Positions 1 through 5,614 of a DNA stretch of 5,811 bases are shown piece after piece. The translations under genes and the position numbers were made by a program. The notes beneath the pieces were generated by a model. It made no database searches, had not been told where the DNA came from, and was given only the letters and a program-made list of their open reading frames with translations. The stretch comes from Pseudomonadota bacterium (GTDB taxonomy: Bacteria > Pseudomonadota > Alphaproteobacteria > Acetobacterales > Acetobacteraceae), in the NCBI GenBank assembly GCA_021785335.1, contig JAJYFW010000144.1, positions 1 through 5,811 of the forward strand, read 5' to 3'. Position 1 is the first letter of the stretch. The number at the start of each line of letters is the position of its first letter.

Positions 1-71
1 GCGATCCCGCCGAGGTCGTGGCCGACGAGGACGTGCGCCGGTTTTACCTCGGCGAAAGGTTTTCGCTCTAG
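1..71 (+). CDS. lptB: LPS export ABC transporter ATP-binding protein LptB, C-terminal end (5' part outside window)
   Basis: Only the last 22 codons are present, read in the frame beginning at base 3 and stopping at TAG 69-71. The residues include DPAEVVADEDVRRFYLGERF and then SL. The 'V-R-R-x-Y-L-G-E-x-F' ending is the usual C-terminal signature of LptB, the cytoplasmic ATPase that powers LptFG-driven extraction of lipopolysaccharide from the inner membrane. Its position just upstream of rpoN is the common proteobacterial order (lptA-lptB-rpoN-hpf), which supports the call. No Walker or ABC signature motif lies in the window, so the assignment rests on this tail and the synteny. A 203-bp gap and apparent promoters separate it from rpoN, so the two need not be one transcript. 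Confidence 0.8.
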   Translation, partial: DPAEVVADEDVRRFYLGERFSL

Positions 72-82
72 AAATACCGCAA

Positions 83-98
83 CGACAGAGAGTTGTCG
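83..98 (+). terminator. Small hairpin after lptB, weak terminator candidate
   Basis: CGACA at 83-87 pairs perfectly with TGTCG at 94-98 around a 6-base loop, 12 bp after the lptB stop codon. An alternative pairing using CCG-CAAC and GTTG-T-CGG overlaps it. No T-tract follows, so intrinsic termination is doubtful. It could equally be a 3'-end stabilising structure. Confidence 0.25.
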
Positions 99-147
99 GA
101 CGGACCGGAAGCTGCGGCCGGGCCTTTGCCCCTGCCTGCCATGGATC

Positions 148-163
148 TCGCACGATTCTTGCT
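148..163 (+). promoter_or_regulatory. Upstream sigma-54-type (-24/-12) promoter element before rpoN
   Basis: The sequence TCGCACG-ATTC-TTGC-T matches the sigma-54 consensus TGGCACG-N4-TTGC at all fixed positions except one: the first G of the -25/-24 GG pair is C. The 12-bp distance from G150 to C162 is exactly that required between -24 and -12. A start of transcription near base 174 would leave about 100 nt of leader before the rpoN ATG. The -25 mismatch makes it weaker than the second element downstream. It could act as a promoter or as a sigma-54 binding site used for repression. Confidence 0.45.
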
Positions 164-192
164 TGCATTCGCCATCGCGACGCGCTGCACTG

Positions 193-208
193 CGGCACGA
201 TGTTTGCA
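193..208 (+). promoter_or_regulatory. Downstream sigma-54-type (-24/-12) promoter element before rpoN
   Basis: The sequence CGGCACG-ATGT-TTGC-A matches TGGCACG-N4-TTGC at every fixed base except the leading T. It keeps both the invariant GG (194-195) and GC (206-207), with the correct 12-bp register. Predicted transcription would start near base 219, about 56 nt before the rpoN start codon. It lies 45 bp downstream of a similar element. No enhancer site for a specific activator (for example an NtrC palindrome) is obvious between lptB and rpoN. Autoregulation of rpoN by sigma-54 is known in some proteobacteria; that it occurs here is inference. Confidence 0.6.
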
Positions 209-274
209 CCCCTCCGCCGGAGCGCCCGCCGCCGTGCCGCCTGAACCAAGCACGCCGGCGAGACTGTCCTGACC

Positions 275-1777
275 ATGCTCGGCCCGCGCCTCGACCTGCG
301 CCAGTCCCAGGCGCTGGTGATGACGCCGCAGCTCCGCCAGGCGATCAAGCTGCTGCAATTCTCGAACCTCGAGGTTGCGGCCTTCATCGACGAGGAGCTG
401 GAACGCAACCCGCTGCTGGAGCGCGACGAAACCCCCGACCTGCCGCCCGCCGAAGCCCCCGCGCCCGACCAGCTTCCGGTCCCCGAACCCGCCGACACCG
501 CCGCGGCCATCGCCGGAGACACGCTGCCCGAAGCCTCGCCGCTCGATGCCGACGCCGCCAACACCTACGACCCCGGCTCCCCCTCCGACGGCGAGCCCAC
601 CTACGGCGAATCCTCCTACGGCGACTCCCCATACGGAAGCGGCGGCCGCGCCGACTTCGACGACGAGGAGCGCGGCATCGACAGCTACGCCGCCGCCGAG
701 CCCACGCTGCGCGAGCGCCTTTCCGAGCAGCTGCGCCTCTCCTTCGCCGACCACGCCGACCGCCTCGTCGCCGCCCACATCCTGGCCATGCTGGAACCCT
801 CCGGCCGCCTCGGTGCGGAGCCCGCCGCGATCGCCGACGCCCTTGGCATCCCGCTCGCCCATGTGGAGCGCGTCCGCGCCGCCATGATGCGCTTCGAGCC
901 CGTGGGCATGTTCGCCCGCTCGCTCGCCGAATGCCTCGCCGTCCAGCTCGCCGAGCGCAACCGCCTCGACCCCGCGATGCAGGCGCTGCTCGACAACCTG
1001 GAACTGCTCGCCCGCCGCGACATGCGCCGCCTCATGGAGGCCTGTGGCGTCGACGCCGAGGACATGGCCGACATGGTCGCGGAGCTGCGCCGCCTCGACC
1101 CCAAGCCCGGCGCCGAGACCGGCCCTCCGGCCACCCCGATCGTTCCGGACGTGCTGATGCGCGCCGCCCCGGACGGCACCTGGCTGCTGGAGCTGAACGC
1201 GGAGACCTTGCCGCGCCTCATCGTCAACCAGGGCTTCTCCGCGCGCGTCGTGCCGCGCGCGTCCCGCGAGGACCGCACCTTCCTCGCCGACAAGCTGCAG
1301 ACCGCGAACTGGCTGGTGAAGTCGCTGCAGCAGCGCGCCCAGACCATCCTCAGGGTCGCGAGCGAAATCGTCGCCCAGCAGGACGCGTTCTTCCGCCACG
1401 GCGTCCTGCACCTGCGCCCGCTCATCCTGCGCGACATCGCCGCGGCCGTGGAAATGCACGAAAGCACCGTGAGCCGCGTCACCTCGAACAAGTACATCGC
1501 GACGCCACGCGGCAATTTCGAGCTCAAGTACTTCTTCACCACCGCGATCGCCGCGAGCGCCGGCGGCGAGGCGCACAGCGCCGAGGCCATCCGCCACCGC
1601 ATCCGCGCGATGGTCGGCGCCGAGAAGGCCGACGACATCCTGTCCGACGACGCCATCGTCGCCGTGCTCAGGCGCGAGGGCGTCGAGATCGCGCGCCGCA
1701 CCGTCGCGAAATACCGCGAGGCGCTGAACATTCCGTCCTCGGTCCAACGCAAGCGCGAGAAGGCGATGGCGCTCTGA
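275..1777 (+). CDS. rpoN: RNA polymerase sigma-54 factor RpoN
   Basis: This 500-residue protein is the alternative sigma factor that directs RNA polymerase to -24/-12 promoters. There it forms closed complexes that need an AAA+ activator, typically for nitrogen and other accessory metabolism. Region I is intact at residues 4-49 (PRLDLRQSQALVMTPQL, then the KLLQ and NPLLE motifs). Region II (about 50-140) is an acidic, Pro-rich linker with a short Tyr-Gly repeat at 110-121. The core-binding region follows at about 143-330. The DNA-binding part carries a helix-turn-helix near 385-407 (LRDIAAAVEMHESTVSRVTS) and an exact-looking RpoN box, ARRTVAKYRE, at 473-482. The start at 275 is the first ATG after an in-frame TGA at 269-271 and places region I at the N-terminus as usual. 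No strong ribosome binding site is visible. Length is normal for the family. Confidence 0.97.
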   Translation: MLGPRLDLRQSQALVMTPQLRQAIKLLQFSNLEVAAFIDEELERNPLLERDETPDLPPAEAPAPDQLPVPEPADTAAAIAGDTLPEASPLDADAANTYDPGSPSDGEPTYGESSYGDSPYGSGGRADFDDEERGIDSYAAAEPTLRERLSEQLRLSFADHADRLVAAHILAMLEPSGRLGAEPAAIADALGIPLAHVERVRAAMMRFEPVGMFARSLAECLAVQLAERNRLDPAMQALLDNLELLARRDMRRLMEACGVDAEDMADMVAELRRLDPKPGAETGPPATPIVPDVLMRAAPDGTWLLELNAETLPRLIVNQGFSARVVPRASREDRTFLADKLQTANWLVKSLQQRAQTILRVASEIVAQQDAFFRHGVLHLRPLILRDIAAAVEMHESTVSRVTSNKYIATPRGNFELKYFFTTAIAASAGGEAHSAEAIRHRIRAMVGAEKADDILSDDAIVAVLRREGVEIARRTVAKYREALNIPSSVQRKREKAMAL

Positions 1778-1863
1778 CCGCGACGCGGGGCGCCCTCGTT
1801 CCGCCATGCGCTAAATCATGGACATCGGCCGCCGAAGCGTGCCCAAATACTCCGCGGGGAAAG

Positions 1864-1884
1864 GCCGCCACGCAGAAAGGCGGC
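1864..1884 (+). promoter_or_regulatory. Hairpin in the rpoN–hpf intergenic leader
   Basis: GCCGCC (1864-1869) pairs perfectly with GGCGGC (1879-1884) around the loop ACGCAGAAA. The hairpin sits about 40 nt upstream of the hpf start, within the 148-bp gap between rpoN and hpf. No T-run follows, so it is more likely a leader structure or processing element than a terminator. I could not find a convincing -35/-10 pair in this gap, although the AT-rich CTAAAT at 1811-1816 could serve as a -10. Confidence 0.3.
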
Positions 1885-1915
1885 GACCCCGAACCAGAGC
1901 GGCATGGCCGCGGGC

Positions 1916-1920
1916 GAGGT
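1916..1920 (+). promoter_or_regulatory. Ribosome binding site of hpf
   Basis: GAGGT lies 5 bases before the ATG at 1926. This decides that start over an out-of-frame ATG at 1904. Confidence 0.6.
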
Positions 1921-1925
1921 AGCCA

Positions 1926-2516
1926 ATGGACATCACGGTTTCCGGCAAGCAGGTCGATCTTTCCGACGCGCTGCGAGAGCGCGTCTCCCGATCGCTCGAT
2001 ACGATCGCGGGCAAGTATTTCGACCACGCGCTGGAGGCTCAGGTCACCTTCAGCCGCGCCCGCAGCTTCTTCACCTGCGACATCAACGTCCACGCCGGCC
2101 GCGGCCTCACGCTGCGCGGCGAGGGCGAGGCCGCCGACGCCAACGCCGCCTTCGACGATGCGGCGGAGCACATCGCCAAGCGTCTGCGCCGCTACCGCCG
2201 CCGCGCCAACGAGCACGCGCGCGACCTCTTGCGCCGCGAGCGCCCGGCGGAATCCGGCACCCAGTACGTCCTGCGCCAGGAGGAGGTGGTGCCGGTCGAC
2301 GGCGACGGCCACGTGATGGATGGCGCGCACGCCACCGTCATCGCCGAGACCACGACCGAAATCGCGCTGCTCTCCGTCGGCGAGGCGGTGATGCGCATGG
2401 ACCTCGCCGACCAGCCGGTGCTGATGTTCCGCAATTCGTCGAGCGGCGAGCTCAACGTCGTCTACCGCCGCGGCGACGGCCACATCGGCTGGATCGACCC
2501 GGCGGCCCGCAAGTAG
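1926..2516 (+). CDS. hpf: Ribosome hibernation promoting factor, long form
   Basis: This 196-residue cytoplasmic protein binds the 30S subunit in starved or stationary cells and, in its long form, drives dimerisation of ribosomes into inactive 100S particles. The N-terminal S30AE/YfiA-type domain covers about residues 1-100 (MDITVSGKQVDLSDALRERV at the start; basic stretch KRLRRYRRR at 85-93). A linker leads to the C-terminal dimerisation domain at about 135-192, with the typical VGEAVMRMDL, MFRNSSSGELNVVYRR and HIGWIDP segments. Having both domains makes it the long form rather than the short Hpf or YfiA of enteric bacteria. A GAGGT ribosome binding site precedes the ATG. It sits directly downstream of rpoN, the standard order in alphaproteobacteria, where ptsN would normally come next. 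Here ptsN is not found within the window. Confidence 0.95.
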   Translation: MDITVSGKQVDLSDALRERVSRSLDTIAGKYFDHALEAQVTFSRARSFFTCDINVHAGRGLTLRGEGEAADANAAFDDAAEHIAKRLRRYRRRANEHARDLLRRERPAESGTQYVLRQEEVVPVDGDGHVMDGAHATVIAETTTEIALLSVGEAVMRMDLADQPVLMFRNSSSGELNVVYRRGDGHIGWIDPAARK

Positions 2517-2583
2517 CCGCGCGTTGCCCGCCATCGCCGCGCCCGTGCCCCAGCCGTACGCCGAACCGCGCACCCAGCCGCCC

Positions 2584-3852
2584 ATGGAACCGCCCACGGA
2601 GCCTCTGGTCTTCGCCGCGGTGTGCGACTGGGCGGGCGTGGTCCGCGGCAAGGCCTTCCCCGAGGCCGACCTCGAGAGCCGGCTGGCCAAGGGCATGGGC
2701 TACACCCACTCCAACATCATGATGTCCTGTTTCGGGCCGATCCTCACCACGCCCTTCGGCACCGGCGGCGACCTCATCGTCCGCCCCGACCCCGCGGCAC
2801 ACGTGGAGGTCGGCTTCGGCGCGGGCCCCGCCGAGCGCTTCTACCTCGGCGACATCCAGAACATCGACGGCAGCCCCTGGGAATGCTGCCCGCGCGACTT
2901 CCTCCGCCGCGCCATCGCCGCCCTCGCGCGCCACGGGCTGCACCTCACCGCTGCCTTCGAGCAGGAGTTCGTCTACACCGGCATCGATGCCCGCCCGGGC
3001 GACACCTACGCGCTCGCCGCCTACCGCCGTCAGCGCGGCTTCGGCGAGGCGCTGATGGCCGCGCTGCGCCAGGCGAACCTCCGCCCGGACAGCTTCATGC
3101 CGGAATACGGCCCGCGCCAGTTCGAGGTCACCGTCGGCCCCGAACCCGCCCTGCGCGCCGCCGACGCCGCCGTCGTCATGCGCGAGATCACTCGCGGCCT
3201 CGCCTTCCGCCTCGGCCATCGCGCCATCTTCGCCCCAATGCTGGAGCCCGACGGCACCGGCAACGGCACTCATGTCCACATGAGCCTCGCCGACGCATCG
3301 GGCCCCGCGACCCATGACCCCGCCGCCCCCTACGGCATCGCCGCGCGCGCCGCCCCGTTCTTCGCCGGCATCCTCGCCCACCTTCCCGCGCTCGCCGCCT
3401 TCACGGCCCCTTCGGTCGCTTCCTACTACCGCCTGACGCCGAACCGCTGGGCGCCGGTGCACGCCAATCTCGGCCTGCAGGACCGCGGCGCCGCGCTGCG
3501 CGTCGCACCCGTCTTCGCGACCGCGCGGGAATCCGCGGCACGCCAGTTCAACGTCGAATACCGCGTCGCCGACGCCACCGCCTCGCCCTACCTCGCCCTC
3601 GGCGCCCTGATCTTCGCCGGCGTCGCCGGGCTCGAGGCCGGGCTCGCGCTGCCCGCGCCCGGCACCCCGGCGCCGCTGCTGCCGCGCTCGCTCCCCGAGG
3701 CGCGGGACGCGCTGGAGGCGGACAAGGCCGCAAGGACCTGGTGGAGCGAAACCGCCATGTCCGCCTACATCGCCTTCAAGCGCGCCGAGGTCGCCCACCT
3801 CGCGGGGGAATCCCCGGCCGGGATCTGCAACCGTTACGCGGACATCTACTGA
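2584..3852 (+). CDS. Glutamine synthetase-like (GlnA-family) ligase with altered ammonium site
   Basis: This protein (422 residues from ATG 2584) has the glutamine synthetase fold: a short beta-grasp N-domain (VRGKAFP at 20-26), then the catalytic domain. Residues matching the canonical enzyme are E126 and E128 in FEQEF, E174 and E181 in PEYGPRQFE, H230 and H232 in THVHMSL, R283, R301, R306, and E325/R327 in VEYRVAD. The Glu-flap position (Salmonella E327) is W289 in a gap-free alignment from R283 to R301, and the D50 position appears to be T41. ATP-dependent gamma-glutamyl (or related) ligation to an amine rather than ammonia is therefore inferred. No adenylylation Tyr motif was recognised. 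The start is uncertain: TTG 2524 adds 20 Pro-rich codons, lies 7 bp after hpf and shows coding-like third-base GC, whereas ATG 2584 fits the usual family N-terminus. Neither has a good ribosome binding site. It is the first gene of a tight three-gene set. Confidence 0.85.
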   Translation: MEPPTEPLVFAAVCDWAGVVRGKAFPEADLESRLAKGMGYTHSNIMMSCFGPILTTPFGTGGDLIVRPDPAAHVEVGFGAGPAERFYLGDIQNIDGSPWECCPRDFLRRAIAALARHGLHLTAAFEQEFVYTGIDARPGDTYALAAYRRQRGFGEALMAALRQANLRPDSFMPEYGPRQFEVTVGPEPALRAADAAVVMREITRGLAFRLGHRAIFAPMLEPDGTGNGTHVHMSLADASGPATHDPAAPYGIAARAAPFFAGILAHLPALAAFTAPSVASYYRLTPNRWAPVHANLGLQDRGAALRVAPVFATARESAARQFNVEYRVADATASPYLALGALIFAGVAGLEAGLALPAPGTPAPLLPRSLPEARDALEADKAARTWWSETAMSAYIAFKRAEVAHLAGESPAGICNRYADIY

Positions 3853-3854
3853 GC

Positions 3855-4619
3855 ATGCTCCTCGCCGCCGACGAGCCGCCGCCGGTCCAGCGCCTCGGCG
3901 CGGACGCAACGAGCCCGTTCCTCCTCACCGCCGACCACGCCGGCCGCCTGATCCCCCGCGCCCTTGGCGATCTCGGCCTCGACGAGGCCGAGCGTTCCCG
4001 CCACATCGCCTGGGACATCGGCATCCGCGCGGTTACTGAGCGCCTCGCGAAAACCCTGGGTGCCACCGCGATCCTGCAGGCCTGGTCGCGCCTGGTCATC
4101 GACTGCAACCGCCGCCCCGGCGTCGCCTCCTCGATCCCGGAAATCTCCGAGACGACCGTGATCCCCGGCAACCTCCGCCTCACGGACGCCGACCGCGAGG
4201 CGCGCCGCCGCGAGGTCTTCGCCCCCTACCACGAGGCCATCGCCGCCGAGATCCACGCCCGCAAATCGCGCGGCCAGCCCACGCTCTACATCGCGATGCA
4301 CAGCTTCACCCCGGTCTTCAAGGGCGCGGCGCGGCCGATGCACGTCGCCGTGCTCTACAACCGCGCGCCCCGCCTCTCGCGGGCACTCGCCGCTCTCCTG
4401 CGCGCCGAGCCCGGTCTCGTCGTCGCCGAGAACGAGCCCTACAGCGTCTCCGACGAGACCGACTACGGCGTTCCCGTCCACGCCGAGCGCGGCGGCCTCG
4501 ACTACGTCGAGATCGAGATCCGCCAGGACCTCATCACGGATGCGGCGGGGCAGGGGCTCTGGGCGGACCGCCTCGCCCGCCTCCTGCCGCAAGCCGCGGC
4601 CACACTGGAGCAACGATGA
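3855..4619 (+). CDS. N-formylglutamate amidohydrolase family protein
   Basis: This 254-residue protein resembles the N-formylglutamate deformylase (HutG/FGase) family, metal-dependent amidohydrolases that split N-formylglutamate into glutamate and formate. Visible family motifs in order: TADHAGRLIP at 25-34 (H28), WDIG at 53-56, SRLVIDCNRRPG at 78-89 (usual 'SRLVxDxNR'), AMHSFTPVF at 147-155 (H149), HAERGGLDYVEIEIRQDLI at 209-227 (H209, E222, R223). There is no signal peptide or membrane segment, so it is cytoplasmic. The frame is open further upstream to ATG 3741, but that part lies inside the preceding gene. ATG 3855, 2 bp after the preceding stop, is the natural start and gives normal family length. 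No hut (histidine degradation) genes are nearby, so the true substrate may be another N-acyl or gamma-glutamyl compound. It is translationally coupled to both neighbours. Confidence 0.87.
   Translation: MLLAADEPPPVQRLGADATSPFLLTADHAGRLIPRALGDLGLDEAERSRHIAWDIGIRAVTERLAKTLGATAILQAWSRLVIDCNRRPGVASSIPEISETTVIPGNLRLTDADREARRREVFAPYHEAIAAEIHARKSRGQPTLYIAMHSFTPVFKGAARPMHVAVLYNRAPRLSRALAALLRAEPGLVVAENEPYSVSDETDYGVPVHAERGGLDYVEIEIRQDLITDAAGQGLWADRLARLLPQAAATLEQR
4607..4610 (+). promoter_or_regulatory. Ribosome binding site of the cysteine hydrolase gene
   Basis: GGAG lies 5 bases before ATG 4616, inside the last codons of the preceding gene. Together with the ATGA overlap (4616-4619) it supports coupled translation. 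Confidence 0.55.
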
Positions 4620-5260
4620 AGAATTTCGGCCTCAGCCGCGACGTCCCCGTGGACCAGGCGCACGCCGCCCTGCTGTTCATCGACGTGCAGAACTACACGA
4701 TGGAGGACGGCGGCGAGTACGCCGGCCTGCCGCGCGACGTCGTCCTGCAGCGCCATGGCTATTTCTTCCGCGAGATGCGCACCCGCGCCATCCCCAACAT
4801 GCAGCGCCTGCAGCGCGTCTGCCGCGAACGCGGCATCGAGGTGCTCTACACCGTCATCGAGGCGCAGACGCTGGACGGCCGCGACATGGGCCTCGACTAC
4901 AAGATCTCCGGCCTGTTCTGCCCCAAGGGCTCGCGCGACGCGAAGGTCATCGACGAGATCGCGCCCATCGGCGACGAGATGGTGATCCCGAAGACATCGT
5001 CCTCGGTCTTCATCTCCACCAACATCCACTACGTGCTGACCGCCCTCGGCGTCCGCTCGCTCATCATCGCCGGCGCGCTCACCGACCAGTGCGTGGACTC
5101 AGCCGTCCGCGACGCCTGCGACCTCGGCTACCTCGTGACGCTGCCCACCGATGCCTGCGCCACCCAGAGCGAGGCGCGCCACGCGAACGCGCTGGCGAAC
5201 AACCGCGGCTACTGCCGCCAGGTCACCACGGATGCGCTGGTAGCGGAACTATCCGCCTAG
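4616..5260 (+). CDS. Isochorismatase-family cysteine hydrolase (amidohydrolase)
   Basis: This 214-residue cytoplasmic protein belongs to the isochorismatase-like hydrolase superfamily. The Asp-Lys-Cys catalytic triad is visible: D23 in LLFIDVQN, K126 in VIPKTSSSVF, and C159 in GALTDQCVDSAVRDACDLGY, where the residues before the Cys form the usual cis-peptide/oxyanion segment. Having the nucleophilic Cys makes it an amide or ureide hydrolase type (as in N-carbamoylsarcosine amidase, biuret hydrolase, nicotinamidase or ureidoacrylate amidohydrolase) rather than a Cys-less true isochorismatase. The exact substrate is not readable. There is no nicotinamidase-type metal-binding motif that I recognise. 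The start ATG overlaps the upstream stop as ATGA and has a GGAG site, so this gene is co-expressed with the FGase-like and glutamine-synthetase-like genes. This suggests consecutive steps on one nitrogen compound. Confidence 0.88.
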   Translation: MKNFGLSRDVPVDQAHAALLFIDVQNYTMEDGGEYAGLPRDVVLQRHGYFFREMRTRAIPNMQRLQRVCRERGIEVLYTVIEAQTLDGRDMGLDYKISGLFCPKGSRDAKVIDEIAPIGDEMVIPKTSSSVFISTNIHYVLTALGVRSLIIAGALTDQCVDSAVRDACDLGYLVTLPTDACATQSEARHANALANNRGYCRQVTTDALVAELSA

Positions 5261-5269
5261 CCAACGAAC

Positions 5270-5286
5270 GCGCCCGCGCGCGGCGC
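5270..5286. terminator. Perfect GC hairpin between convergent genes, possible bidirectional terminator
   Basis: GCGCC (5270-5274) pairs with GGCGC (5282-5286) around CGCGCGC, filling most of the 26 bp between two convergent stop codons. There is no T-tract on either side, so its efficiency as an intrinsic terminator is uncertain. Its position fits transcript-end separation. Confidence 0.35.
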
Positions 5287-5574
5287 TCACTGCACCAGCG
5301 CGGCCACCATCTCGTGCTGCACGATGGCAGCGACGGCCAGCGCCTGGTCGGCCGCGATCGCCATCGGCGTGCCGTCGGCGGCATGGATCGCGAACGCCGC
5401 GGCGCCGTTGACCATGACCGGCTTCACATAGGCGATCTGCGACACCCCGAGCCGCCCGAACTGCTCGGGCGAGAGATGGCGGATGTCGAACTGCTTCATG
5501 GCCGCGTCCCCCTCGGTCCGGGCCTCCTCGGTGTCGTCCATGTCGTCGAAATCGTCGATGTCGTCGGAGGTCAT
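5287..5574 (-). CDS. DUF1150 family protein
   Basis: This 95-residue protein has an acidic N-terminus rich in Asp (MTSDDIDDFDDMDD) followed by a conserved core: LSPEQFGRLGVSQIAYVKPV, then the NG, AFAIHAADGTPMAIA and QHEM motifs. This core matches the DUF1150 family of small alphaproteobacterial proteins whose function is unknown. The family is commonly encoded beside small heat shock proteins, as here, 40 bp downstream of the hsp20 stop on the same strand. An upstream in-frame ATG at 5589 is possible, but a perfect AAGGAGG Shine-Dalgarno sequence lies inside that extension 6 bases before the ATG at 5574, so the shorter start is preferred. There is no membrane segment or signal peptide. Co-regulation with hsp20 under heat or protein stress is inferred from the layout. 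Confidence 0.85.
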   Translation of the reverse strand: MTSDDIDDFDDMDDTEEARTEGDAAMKQFDIRHLSPEQFGRLGVSQIAYVKPVMVNGAAAFAIHAADGTPMAIAADQALAVAAIVQHEMVAALVQ

Positions 5575-5579
5575 GCGAC

Positions 5580-5586
5580 CCTCCTT
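5580..5586 (-). promoter_or_regulatory. Strong ribosome binding site of the DUF1150 gene
   Basis: Read on the minus strand this is AAGGAGG, a perfect anti-16S match, ending 5 bases before the ATG at 5574. It decides the start of the gene against the upstream ATG at 5589. Confidence 0.7.
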
Positions 5587-5614
5587 CATGGCTGTTAGCG
5601 TCCCCGCCCGAACC

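Noticed and set aside
120..131. GGGC-CTTT-GCCC mini-hairpin upstream of rpoN considered as the lptB terminator
   Set aside because: It has only four base pairs, a mismatch outside the stem and no T-tract, which is expected by chance in GC-rich DNA.
68..1807. A 579-codon open frame on the minus strand opposite rpoN
   Set aside because: It lies wholly antisense to a clear sigma-54 gene and has the Gly/Arg/Ala/Val-rich composition expected from reading GC3-rich codons backwards. No domain is recognisable.
1788..1816. A sigma-70 promoter upstream of hpf using CTAAAT (1811-1816) as -10
   Set aside because: The bases 17 bp upstream (GGGCGC) do not resemble a -35 element, so the -10-like hexamer alone is not enough.
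163..2316. A 717-codon plus-strand frame spanning rpoN and the start of hpf
   Set aside because: It is Arg/Pro-rich throughout, is out of frame with both real genes, and covers the probable promoters. This is typical of a GC-rich frame lacking stops by composition.
3741..3854. A 38-residue N-terminal extension of the N-formylglutamate amidohydrolase-like protein
   Set aside because: It lies inside the 3' end of the preceding gene and is Arg-rich like a shadow frame. ATG 3855, immediately after the upstream stop, gives the normal family length.
2452..3909. A 485-codon open frame on the minus strand opposite the glutamine-synthetase-like gene
   Set aside because: It is a shadow of a gene with intact catalytic motifs. 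Its translation is low-complexity Gly/Arg/Ala/Val with no motif.
3846..4613. A 255-codon minus-strand frame opposite the N-formylglutamate amidohydrolase-like gene
   Set aside because: The plus-strand reading shows the complete set of family motifs, while the minus-strand reading has none.
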